51,532 bases of DNA from Geminicoccaceae bacterium (GTDB taxonomy: Bacteria; Pseudomonadota; Alphaproteobacteria; Geminicoccales; Geminicoccaceae): NCBI GenBank assembly GCA_028285265.1, contig JANQPX010000080.1, forward strand, positions 1 through 51,532, written 5' to 3'. Below the pieces are notes generated by a model. That model worked only from the letters and a program-made list of their open reading frames with translations. It did no database searches and was not told the origin of the DNA. Shown one piece after another: positions 26,874 to 35,192 of this stretch. Numbering within the stretch: the first letter of the stretch is position 1; each line of letters starts with the position of its first letter. Both the position numbers and the translations under genes were made by a program.

Positions 26874-28307
26874 TCATGTCGTCGATTGCTGAACGTAGCG
26901 CCAGGCTTCGATAACTTCTGATGCAAGAAGGTCGATATCATCCTCTTGCATCGCATAGCCAATAATCGAAGCACGGATAATCCTTCGGCCAGCCCATTCG
27001 CCATGGGTGGGATAAACCTTGCTTCGGTCTTGAATGCGCTCCAGAACCTGGCTCGTTTGAGCATCGCCGCGCTCGCGGTCACCGCATGCCAAAGCAACCT
27101 GGTTGCTGTGGATCTCATTAAGCACGTGAATGCCTGGTTCTCTGGACAATTTCCCGGCGAGCCGCTCTGCAAGGCTGCAATGGCGGACAACCAACTCCCT
27201 TACGCCAGAACGTCCGAGATGCCGAAGGATCGCATAGCTCGGTATACCACGAGCGCGTCTTGAGAGCTCAGGTGTCGAATCCGTCGGCTCCCAATGACCG
27301 GTCAGCTCGGGGAGATAGCTCCCGCGCGCCGACATCGAGGCGACAAGTGGCGCGCGGTCACGAACCACGACCATGCCAGCATCAAAAGGCGCGTTTAGCC
27401 ATTTATGCAGATCAACGGCCCAACTATCAGCGTTTTCAACGCAAGCCAATCGATGCTTAAGTTCCGGTACCGCCGAGAGCCACAAACCAAAGGCGCCATC
27501 GACATGCACCCAACCTCCCTTTGCTTTGATGAGGGGAATGAGCGCTTCGAAGGGATCGAAGGCGCCAGTATTAATCTGTCCCGCCTGAAGAATGACAAGC
27601 GGCGGCGCTTGACAGGTTTCGAGTGCCTCTCGGAATGCGTCTTCCGCTACACGCCCTTCTGCGTCGGTTGCGAGCTTCGTCACACGATCGGCTCCCAGCC
27701 CCGCATAGCGAAGAGCTGCATAGGGGGCAGAGTGCGCCTCGCCGCTGATCAAAACCGGAAAAGCAGGAGCATCGAAGAGGCCGTTTTTCTCGACGTTCCA
27801 ACCACGCTCCGCGAGCAAAGCGTTTCGCGCCGACATCACACCAACCATGTTAGCGACGGACGCGCCGGTCACGATACCTGCGCCGCTTTCGCGGGGAAGG
27901 CCAAGAAGATCGATGACCCAGTCGCACACTGCGCGCTCCATCCCGGTAACCGCCGGTGTCTCGAACGCTGACCCGGCGTTTTGCCCCCAGGCCGAGACCA
28001 GGATGTCGGCCGCGACGCCGACGGGATGGGAACCGCCCAGCACATAGCCGAAGAAGCTCGGGGCAGACATCTGATGCAATCCGCCGTCGGCGCAGCGGAG
28101 GATGTGCTCGATGACGTCAACGTCCCTCATGCCGTCTTCAGAGAGCGGCTCTCGAAACCGTTCGACAGCGTCGTCCAGGCTGAGCGTGGGTCTGGCAGGC
28201 CGATCCTTGATGGTACTTCGGTAGTCGAGTGCCGCCGAAAAGGCCTTCTCGAGGGCCAGCCTTTGTTCTTGGGACAACGAGCTATCGCATCGACGGTCTT
28301 CATTCAT
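26874..28307 (-). CDS. Pyridoxal-phosphate-dependent group II decarboxylase
   Basis: A 477-residue fold-type I PLP enzyme of the aromatic-amino-acid/glutamate decarboxylase family (PF00282). Visible features are GYVLGGSHPVG, GIVTGASVANM, SGEAHSAPYAALRYAGLG with the His that stacks on PLP, WVHVDGAFGLW with the Asp that binds the pyridine nitrogen, and the PLP-binding Lys in VDLHKWLN. The length matches the family. The start at MNEDRRCD (28307) is preferred over the longer frame to 28373. It may decarboxylate an aromatic or other amino acid, or act as a related transaminating enzyme; the substrate cannot be read. It appears monocistronic. Confidence 0.9.
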   Translation of the reverse strand: MNEDRRCDSSLSQEQRLALEKAFSAALDYRSTIKDRPARPTLSLDDAVERFREPLSEDGMRDVDVIEHILRCADGGLHQMSAPSFFGYVLGGSHPVGVAADILVSAWGQNAGSAFETPAVTGMERAVCDWVIDLLGLPRESGAGIVTGASVANMVGVMSARNALLAERGWNVEKNGLFDAPAFPVLISGEAHSAPYAALRYAGLGADRVTKLATDAEGRVAEDAFREALETCQAPPLVILQAGQINTGAFDPFEALIPLIKAKGGWVHVDGAFGLWLSAVPELKHRLACVENADSWAVDLHKWLNAPFDAGMVVVRDRAPLVASMSARGSYLPELTGHWEPTDSTPELSRRARGIPSYAILRHLGRSGVRELVVRHCSLAERLAGKLSREPGIHVLNEIHSNQVALACGDRERGDAQTSQVLERIQDRSKVYPTHGEWAGRRIIRASIIGYAMQEDDIDLLASEVIEAWRYVQQSTT

Positions 28308-28732
28308 GCCAAGGTCTCGCACGCCTAAGGAATGATCGTCACCCACAATTGGCGCTGAAATGGGTGCGCACAAAAGGTAATGAGCAGTCTGGAATCAAAG
28401 GCAGGGTCCAGACTTGATGAACCAACTATCGCATGTCTTATACCAAGAACGCGCATGCGAATTCAGCCGGAGATCGACAAGAGAATGCCTCGATGGGCTA
28501 CCACCTCGAGTCGTGTCGAGCAGCCTTGGAGTGACTGTCGGCATCAGGAGCAAGTACAATGACCTCGTCCCTCCCTTCATAGCACGCGATTTGCAACTCT
28601 AGCTCGCCAATTTGATCGGCTTGACCAGAACGCAAGGATGATGCGGTCGACGCAGCGTGCTTGGCTGACATACGATCAATCCATGCAAAACGGCGCCGCA
28701 TCGGTCGCTAGCCGAGATCTGGGGAGAATGAC
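28308..28732. other. Intergenic region upstream of the FAH-family gene
   Basis: About 425 bp between divergent genes. It contains no coding frame with a ribosome-binding site and none of the dispersed repeats. It must carry the promoters of the decarboxylase and of the FAH-family gene. Confidence 0.4.
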
Positions 28733-29572
28733 TTGTTGCCAAGGCAATTAGCAGCTTTAGCCCTTGTGTGGATGGTGATGGTACTGATCATCACGTCGGC
28801 TTCAGCGGCAGAGAACACGACATTCGTCCGATACCATCACGAAGGCGAAGATCGGTTCGGTATCATCGATAATGAGCTGATCCACGAACATTCCGGCGAT
28901 ATGTTCGGTGACATGAAGGCCACAGGTCAAACGGCAGCCTTAAGTGACGTGCAACTGTTGCCGCCAGCTGAAGCCTCAAAAGTCTTCGCGGTTGGGATGA
29001 ACTTTGCTAGTCACATTGCGTCGGCTTCGGATGCACCGCCACCAGTTTTTCTCAAGCTACCGACATCACTAATCGGCGACAAAGCCGAGGTGATCCTACC
29101 GAGCGATGCAAGCAATGTGCATTTCGAAGGTGAGTTGGTTTTGGTCATCGGCAAGACAGCTAAGAACGTCTCGGAAAGCGAAGCCCCTTCCTTCATCTTC
29201 GGTGTGACCGCCGGCAACGATCTGACCGAGCGCACTTGGCAAGGTAAGGACTTGCAATGGATGCGAGCCAAGGCATCCGATGGTTTTGGGCCCGTTGGGC
29301 CCATGCTCGTCCGCGGGCTTGACTACAACAATGTCGTTTTGACGACAAAACTAAATGGCGAGATCGTTCAACAGGAAACCACCGCGAACATGATCCATAA
29401 ACCGGCCAAGGTCGTGAGTTATCTGAGCCGCTACTTTACGCTGCTACCTGGCGACATGATTTTCATGGGAACTCCTGGCAGGACATCATCCTTGAACGAT
29501 GGCGATGTCGTATCCGTCTCAATCGACGGCATCGGGACCCTAACAAATCGCATCAAAACGAGCCCTCGCTAG
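28733..29572 (+). CDS. Fumarylacetoacetate hydrolase family protein with a signal peptide
   Basis: A 279-residue FAH-family protein. The core has GMNFASH (commonly GLNY-x-x-H), FLKLPTSLIG, FEGELVLVIGKTA with the Glu-x-Glu metal ligands, and the GNDLTERTWQGKDLQW region with the Asp ligand. Members hydrolyse or decarboxylate beta-diketo acids such as fumarylpyruvate. Before the core lies a Sec signal peptide: residues about 5-25 are hydrophobic (LALVWMVMVLIITSASA), with cleavage near AENT. FAH enzymes are normally cytoplasmic, so export is unusual. The start is TTG at 28733, with GGGGAG 6 nt upstream; an ATG at 28728 is out of frame. Confidence 0.85.
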   Translation: MLPRQLAALALVWMVMVLIITSASAAENTTFVRYHHEGEDRFGIIDNELIHEHSGDMFGDMKATGQTAALSDVQLLPPAEASKVFAVGMNFASHIASASDAPPPVFLKLPTSLIGDKAEVILPSDASNVHFEGELVLVIGKTAKNVSESEAPSFIFGVTAGNDLTERTWQGKDLQWMRAKASDGFGPVGPMLVRGLDYNNVVLTTKLNGEIVQQETTANMIHKPAKVVSYLSRYFTLLPGDMIFMGTPGRTSSLNDGDVVSVSIDGIGTLTNRIKTSPR

Positions 29573-29912
29573 ACAAATCCTTGATGAGGTGGGACTTGCG
29601 CCGGCGCCAGCTAGGTTGGTCGCCTGCAATTCGGCCGTGCGTGTGACCGGAGTGCAGCTTTGGGGTACCGCCCGTACCAGCAATGCATCGGAGAAGCCGC
29701 GCTAGGGACCAGAATTGCCGATCATGTCTGGACCTGCTGGCCGCCGCTGACGCACCTTCGACGTGCTGCTCCATCGCGTTCATGAACCTCGAAGGGATCT
29801 GGGTTACCGTCTTGAGCCGCTAATCCAGCAATACCTTTCCAGCCCGAGAGTCTGGCTGCACATGAGAGTCTGCCGAGGCGGGAAAGCCAAACACCGTTAG
29901 GTGGTTAGGGTC

Positions 29913-30253
29913 GGTAACCTGCCGAATACTCGGTGCGTTTATCAATGACGATCATCCCACGTCCGCGCTCGCGGACGCCCCCCTGGATGGCGAGGAAGCG
30001 CACGACTTCCGAAGACTGCCTACGACGACGCGCGAGCCATCGTTCCCTGTAGGCCGGATCACCGACATCGGCACATCGGATCACCTTCCAAACATCCTCA
30101 ATGTCGACCCGCTCAACCCCTTGCATGATCGAATCATGGTCTGCGGCTCGCTCGCCTTCATCAAGGAGATCAGAAGGCTCTTAACGACGACGACTTCGAG
30201 GGAGATTCGAACGCCCGCCCTGGTGACTTCGTGGTGGACAAAGCCTTCGTCGG
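29913..30253 (+). pseudogene. fpr: 3' remnant of ferredoxin-NADP reductase
   Basis: A degraded Fpr C-terminal half. On the plus strand VTCRILGAF, LPTTTREPSFPVGRITDI and HDRIMVCGSLAFIKEIRR follow the normal order of bacterial ferredoxin-NADP+ reductases (compare YPTTTREP and the NADP-binding ICGS motif). A frameshift near 30180 moves the end into another frame, where GDFVVDKAFVG and a stop complete the usual C-terminus. The FAD-binding N-terminal half is absent. The stretch 29573-29912 shows nothing else that I can name. This fragment marks a deletion or insertion boundary. Confidence 0.65.
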
Positions 30254-30280
30254 ATGAAGCTTTCTCCTTGCCTGTCAGCG

Positions 30281-31663
30281 TCAGCGTGATGGCCGATATC
30301 GGCTTGATGGCCCGTGGCAGCGAACGATCTCCGGATTACCGGTGATCTTTTCAGCCTCAGGCAGTCCCTTCGCCATCAGATCGGACGGGTCCCAACCGAC
30401 CGGCTTGCTGCCCAGCATGCGTGGCTGGCCCGCGATGACGACAGCCTCAATCTGATCGCGATTGTAGTAGCGAACCAATTCCCACTCGAAGTCATGGCTC
30501 GGCAGGCATTCCGGCTGCATCATGTCGAGGATCAGAAAATCGGCGGCCATGCCGACTTCTAGCGGCCCGTGCTTGCCGTCGCCGCCGGTGGCACTAGCAC
30601 CACCAACCGTTGCGGCATCGACCCAGGTCCAGGCGGCCCCGCAGGAGAAATCCGCAACCGGCAGGCCATGCTCCACACGCTGGCAGGCCTCTGCGGCCAT
30701 GAGGTTTCGGAACGCGTCCGCCGATGTTGTATCTGAGCCAACGCCGAAGCGCACACCTCTCTGAGCAAAGCGAAGGGCGGGGGCAACCGCGTTTCCTTTC
30801 CAAACGCTGGCCAGTGGATTGTAACTGGTGGCCGTGTCCGTTTCAGCAATCAATTCGATTTCCGGTTCGGCTACCAGCGTGGTGTGGTGCAACAGTACAT
30901 GGGACCCGAGCACTCCCTCGGCATGGAGGAGTTCAGTCGGCCGTTTGCCGAAGCGGAGAACGCACTCATGCACCTCCGGGAAGTGTTCGTTCGAATGGAT
31001 CTGCAGAATCATACCGCGCGCGGCGGCGGCCTCGGATAAGGCCGTCAGAGTCTCGGGCGCATTGCCGATGAAGGAGCTACAGCACACCGACGGGCTGATC
31101 AGCGGATAGGGCGCGCAGTCCTCAATATGCTCGTCGACACGCTCGAGAATGGTCGACAGACTATGGTTGCCGCTACCTGTTCCAGAGTCGCCGGAAAATT
31201 CATCGAGCCCACAGGCCGACACCAGCCGGATGCCGGTCTCAACGGCGGCGCGGTGAACACCGGCATTCTTCTCGGACCCGTTCAGCCCGTAATTGACAAC
31301 CTTGGTGAACCCACCGCGCATCGACTCCCAAAACGCCCATTTGGCGGTGATATAGCAGGCCTCCTCGTCCATATCCCGTTCCATCGGATGCCAGATCCGG
31401 CGCCAGATCTGCGCGGGCTCACCACCGATCAACGCTTTGCCAAAGATCTGCCCGACATGGGTATGAGCGTCGACGAAGCCGGGAATGATGGCCCGCCCCG
31501 GAAGGCTAACCGCATCCGGCCGAGCGCTAGCAGGACCGACAGCGGTGATCTGACCCGCCGACACGGAAATCGCCGCATCCGTCTGCACGCCATTCGGCGT
31601 GAGCAAGACCTCCGGCGCCAGCGTGTACTCCGACATCGAAAGCCGTTCACCGAGGTCTGCCAT
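30281..31663 (-). CDS. Amidohydrolase (TRZ/ATZ-like metal-dependent hydrolase)
   Basis: A 460-residue amidohydrolase of the chlorohydrolase/deaminase-like branch. Metal ligands visible are HTHVG in PGFVDAHTHVG, HSNEH in LQIHSNEHFPEV, HHTTL and GSDTTSADAF with the catalytic Asp. These enzymes remove amino or chloro groups from heterocycles such as guanine, hydroxyatrazine or S-adenosylhomocysteine. The gene follows a binding-protein gene and an ABC ATPase gene on the same strand, so the substrate may be what the transporter imports. The start is uncertain: I chose MADLGERL (31663), and MSEYTLAP (31636) is possible. Confidence 0.85.
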   Translation of the reverse strand: MADLGERLSMSEYTLAPEVLLTPNGVQTDAAISVSAGQITAVGPASARPDAVSLPGRAIIPGFVDAHTHVGQIFGKALIGGEPAQIWRRIWHPMERDMDEEACYITAKWAFWESMRGGFTKVVNYGLNGSEKNAGVHRAAVETGIRLVSACGLDEFSGDSGTGSGNHSLSTILERVDEHIEDCAPYPLISPSVCCSSFIGNAPETLTALSEAAAARGMILQIHSNEHFPEVHECVLRFGKRPTELLHAEGVLGSHVLLHHTTLVAEPEIELIAETDTATSYNPLASVWKGNAVAPALRFAQRGVRFGVGSDTTSADAFRNLMAAEACQRVEHGLPVADFSCGAAWTWVDAATVGGASATGGDGKHGPLEVGMAADFLILDMMQPECLPSHDFEWELVRYYNRDQIEAVVIAGQPRMLGSKPVGWDPSDLMAKGLPEAEKITGNPEIVRCHGPSSRYRPSR

Positions 31664-31698
31664 CAATTCATCCAATAGGATTTCGTCCAAGAAGAACC

Positions 31699-31721
31699 CG
31701 CGCCGGCGTTCCACCGGCGCG
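31699..31721 (-). promoter_or_regulatory. GC-rich hairpin after the binding-protein gene
   Basis: A perfect 8-bp stem, CGCGCCGG (31699-31706) with CCGGCGCG (31714-31721) and a 7-nt loop, lies 9 bp after the stop of the substrate-binding gene and before the amidohydrolase start. Such hairpins often stabilise the binding-protein mRNA and lower expression of downstream genes. Confidence 0.5.
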
Positions 31722-31729
31722 CAAAAGGA

Positions 31730-32692
31730 TTATTCCAGCGTGATTCGAGAAGGGTCGACAGCTTCGAGCGGACCTGTGGCAAGATAGCTCTTGATCAACT
31801 CACGGTCAGGTTCGGCTTCCACCATACCTTTACCGACCACCCAGCTGGCTTCGACCTCGAGCACGTCAAGGAGGCCGTTGGCGAGACCGATTTCATACTC
31901 GACCTCGTCCCAACGCGACTGAATGAGATCCAGCGGCATCAAGCCTTCCATGGCATCGGCAAGCGCCTTTTGGGCGGCGTCGGGATTGGCCTTGATGAAT
32001 TCCTCCGCCTTGATCAACGCACGCACAAAGCCCTCAAGCTCGGCAGAGCGTTCATTCAACATCTCGGGCGTCGCCGATAGTACGAACCAGGCGATATAGG
32101 CATCGCTTCGATATTCGCGGTAGTCATCGCCAAGTGCTTCTGCCGCCGCTGCGTAGAAGTCTGGGAACATGATGCCGGCGTCGATGTCGCCGCGCGCAAG
32201 GGCAGGGACAATGTCGGGCGGGGCCACATTGATCACTTCAGCCTCGATGCCGGCAGTTTCCAACAGTCGCTCGGTGAAGAATTCGGTGTTGGAACCTTTG
32301 GTCGTGCCGATCTTCTTGCCAGCGAGATCAGCAATCTCGCTAAAACCGATCGAAGCTTTGGAGATCAAGCGGTTGGCCGTGTAGCGGGAGAGCGTGGTGA
32401 AGGTGCCGAAAGGCTGCTTCCGGAGCGAGGCGATCGATACCGGATACTCCGCCATGAAAGCAACGTCCAACTGGCCGCCGATCAGGGCTTCAAGGGCACG
32501 CCTGCCCGAGGTGAACTTGGTTGTCTCCAGCTCCAGGCCTTCTTCTTCAAAAAATCCCTCGGCCTGAGCCACGACAATCGGAACGGTCTGAAGATTGGGA
32601 GCCGTCCCGACCATGATCGCTTCAGCTGATGCCGTGCTTGCCATGGCAACAAGCGCCATCGTCGCTGTTGTCAGCAGTTTTCCGATTTGCAT
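31730..32692 (-). CDS. ABC transporter substrate-binding protein (SsuA/NMT1-like)
   Basis: A 320-residue periplasmic binding protein. The start at MQIGKLLTTATMALVAMAS (ATG 32692, AAAGGA upstream) gives a clean signal peptide with cleavage near TASAE. The mature chain has the NMT1/THI5-like pattern: VPIVVAQAEGFFEEEGLELE, GGQLDVAFMAEYPVSIASLR, LAGKKIGTTKGSNTEFF and LARGDIDAGIMFP. Relatives bind sulfonates, nitrate, thiamine precursors or aromatic compounds. With the ATPase gene directly upstream and the permease gene divergent, it should form one importer. The ligand is unknown; the linked amidohydrolase hints at a heterocyclic amine or amide. Confidence 0.88.
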   Translation of the reverse strand: MQIGKLLTTATMALVAMASTASAEAIMVGTAPNLQTVPIVVAQAEGFFEEEGLELETTKFTSGRRALEALIGGQLDVAFMAEYPVSIASLRKQPFGTFTTLSRYTANRLISKASIGFSEIADLAGKKIGTTKGSNTEFFTERLLETAGIEAEVINVAPPDIVPALARGDIDAGIMFPDFYAAAAEALGDDYREYRSDAYIAWFVLSATPEMLNERSAELEGFVRALIKAEEFIKANPDAAQKALADAMEGLMPLDLIQSRWDEVEYEIGLANGLLDVLEVEASWVVGKGMVEAEPDRELIKSYLATGPLEAVDPSRITLE

Positions 32693-32714
32693 GCGTTGTC
32701 CTTTCTTGGTTCCA

Positions 32715-33530
32715 TTAGTCATTGCTGTGGTGAAGAAGGCCCATGAGCTCAGCGCGAAGTTGCAGAAAGTCGTCGCCCATGCGGTCGACCGGCCGCGGGC
32801 GGGAGAGATCGACCGGCACTTTTCTGATGATCCGGCCAGGTGCTGGCGACATGACGTAGACGACATCGGCCAGGCGGAGCGCCTCATCGACATCATGGGT
32901 GACGAACAAAACGGTGGTCTTGCGTCTGGACCAAAGGTCCATCAGCAGTTCCTGCATGCGAAGGCGTGTCTGCGCATCGAGCGCGCCGAACGGTTCGTCC
33001 ATCAAAAGCACATCGGGATCAGCAGAGAGCGTGCGTGCAATGGCAACGCGTTGCTTCATTCCACCTGAAAGCTGACCCGGAAATTTTTTTGCATGTTCGG
33101 CAAGGCCGACCTCTTTCAGCGCTTCTATCGCCCGCTTTTCTCGGTCCTGCCTTGGCATGGCCACGCCCTTGAGCGCGAACATGACATTGCCGCGCGCCGT
33201 GAACCAAGGAAACAATGCAAAGTTCTGAAACACCACGCCGACGCTTGGATGCGGGCGTTCCACCAGTCGCTTGCCGACTCGAACGCAACCCTCCGTCGGC
33301 GTGACGAAACCAGCGACAGCGTTCAGCAAGGTGGACTTGCCACAGCCAGATGGGCCGATCAGTGCCGTAAAAGTGCCGGGTTGCAAAATCAGATCAGTGG
33401 GCTCGAGCGCAACGGTCTGATCCGGTACCTTTCCAAAAACCACCGACACGCCAGCAATGTCGATCCTGCCGCGCGCAATCGCACTCGGATCACCTACAAT
33501 TTCCTGATCGACTTCGCGGATATCCAACAC
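32715..33530 (-). CDS. ABC transporter ATP-binding protein (SsuB/TauB-like)
   Basis: A 271-residue ATPase with all motifs: Walker A GPSGCGKST, Q-loop VVFQNFALFPWF, signature LSGGMKQRVAIARTL, Walker B VLLMDEPFGALD and switch His in VTHDVDEAL. The FPW motif after the Q-loop is typical of the SsuB/TauB/NrtD group. The start is a GTG at 33530 with AAAGAG upstream. It precedes the binding-protein gene by 22 bp and is divergent from the permease gene across 279 bp. It should energise a sulfonate-like or heterocycle importer at the inner membrane. Confidence 0.92.
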   Translation of the reverse strand: MLDIREVDQEIVGDPSAIARGRIDIAGVSVVFGKVPDQTVALEPTDLILQPGTFTALIGPSGCGKSTLLNAVAGFVTPTEGCVRVGKRLVERPHPSVGVVFQNFALFPWFTARGNVMFALKGVAMPRQDREKRAIEALKEVGLAEHAKKFPGQLSGGMKQRVAIARTLSADPDVLLMDEPFGALDAQTRLRMQELLMDLWSRRKTTVLFVTHDVDEALRLADVVYVMSPAPGRIIRKVPVDLSRPRPVDRMGDDFLQLRAELMGLLHHSND

Positions 33531-33809
33531 AAGCGCTCTTTGCTGACGGTGACCGCGGCCACCCCGTTATGCCCGGTACACATCACGTCGATCGAGCCGA
33601 GCATCAAAAGGCTACGGGCTCGTGACCGCGTCTGTCTTGTGCTGTTTTTGGCCAAGTACGGTGCAAAAAAAGCAACGCTGATCCACACCCCACCGGCTCG
33701 CACCTCCCGAAGATGGCTTACTTCTTGCTTCTTTGTTTGTGGGCCGGTGCCTCGATGTCAGGTCGCACGAGAGCGTCGCCAACGGGACAAGCATTGATGG
33801 GGGATTTTG

Positions 33810-34568
33810 ATGGGAAAACTCGATTTGGGTCCGCTTCGCCCGCTAGTTTCGATCGTCTTCGTTCTGATCGTCTGGCAGGCAGCCCATGCCTTCGGGCTCA
33901 CCAATCCCAACCTCTTTCCCGGCCCCTGGGATGTAGCGACAGCGTCAGTCAAGCTCTACAATGATGGCGTCTTAGTAAAGGACCTGAAGACGTCGATCTC
34001 GCGTGCCGCAATTGGCTTCGGGATCGGCGCCACGCTCGGCATACTCATGGGCATTTTGACATCACGGGTCGGCGCCGTTCGACTAGCCCTCTATCCGTTC
34101 TTCAACATTCTAAGGCCCATTCCCGCCATTGCGCTGGTGCCGATTGCCATCGTTTGGTTTGGCATCGGTGAGGACTCCAAATATTTCGTGATCGCCTACA
34201 CCGTCTTTCTCGCGGTCTGGCTTGCCACCCATCACGGCATGGATCATGTCCCTGAAACCTATATTCGTGCCTCACGCTCGCTTGGCGCGCCATGGTGGCG
34301 CGAATTCTTCGAGGTTGTCGTTCCCGCAGCAGCCCCGCACATCGTCGCCGGTCTTCGCTTCGGTGCTGCACTCGCCTTCCTGAGCCTGGTCGCCGCCGAG
34401 CTTACAGGTGCATCAGCAGGGATCGGCTACCGCCTTGAGGAAGCACGCCAGTATTTTCAGGTCGATCGTATGTTCGTCGGCCTGATCCAACTCGGCCTGC
34501 TAGGAGCACTCCTCGATGGACTATTCGTTTACGCCGGCTCAAAGATCGTCCATTGGGAAAGCGTTTGA
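33810..34568 (+). CDS. ABC transporter permease (SsuC/TauC-like)
   Basis: A 252-residue inner-membrane permease with about six helices and the EAA cytoplasmic loop around ASRSLGAPWWREFFEVVVPA, which contacts the ATPase. The sequence is of the BinPDT_1 SsuC/TauC/NrtB type. The ATG at 33810 follows GGGGGAT; a TTG directly before it could also serve. It is transcribed away from the ATPase and binding-protein genes, which is less common than a single operon. The spacer may therefore hold a shared bidirectional promoter. It is the only permease gene of this system in the window. Confidence 0.92.
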   Translation: MGKLDLGPLRPLVSIVFVLIVWQAAHAFGLTNPNLFPGPWDVATASVKLYNDGVLVKDLKTSISRAAIGFGIGATLGILMGILTSRVGAVRLALYPFFNILRPIPAIALVPIAIVWFGIGEDSKYFVIAYTVFLAVWLATHHGMDHVPETYIRASRSLGAPWWREFFEVVVPAAAPHIVAGLRFGAALAFLSLVAAELTGASAGIGYRLEEARQYFQVDRMFVGLIQLGLLGALLDGLFVYAGSKIVHWESV

Positions 34569-35192
34569 TCTCACCATCTGATGCATCCAGGACAACATGG
34601 CGACGCGGTCAGACAGGATATAGAGCGTTGCACCCCAAGGCAGCCTTTGGCCCCGGACACACCCATCGACAAGGACAGCGACGTCACACCAAGCAGGATG
34701 GCTGAGTTGCTGTGGCGGCTTTGGTCAAAATTCAGTGCGAGCGCATCCTTCTCACACATACCAAGAGAGTGTGGCGATCGCCCGACCCGAACCTACAAGC
34801 CGAAACAAATTCGAAACTGGGGATGTAACTCATTGAATTCATCTGCGCCCAATGATGCTTCGTCCTGTCAATCATCATTGATTTACACATCGATATGTCG
34901 ACTTCTTAACTCAAAAAGTGAGGTTTCGAATTCTGAATGACAGACCTCTTTTGTATGAATAATCGGTATATTATGCATGATTTCTCGTGTTATCACTTCT
35001 AACCTTCTTTCAAGCCATTGTTTTTATTCTTTTTTTAAGATTCTTTTCCGATTCGACGGTCTGAATCTGCCACTTTCTGGTCAAAAGCAGCCACGTCTTC
35101 AGAAACGAAGTTTCGGCTAAACGAGAGCTGGTCAGAATCAGCGCATTTCCAGGTAGCGTTTCTACACCGAGATCACCAGCAACAGCGTTCAC
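34569..35192. other. Long AT-rich intergenic region between transporter units
   Basis: About 620 bp between two convergent units (the permease gene and the dppDF end). The part from 34860 to 35060 is visibly AT-rich, with poly-T runs and small inverted repeats such as TCAAT/ATTGA (34868-34881), while the flanks have ordinary composition. I see no gene. It may hold terminators or be a join between imported segments. Confidence 0.45.

Noticed and set aside
31127..31678. 183-codon plus-strand frame opposite the amidohydrolase
   Set aside because: The minus-strand gene has metal-ligand motifs and normal length; the plus frame has none.
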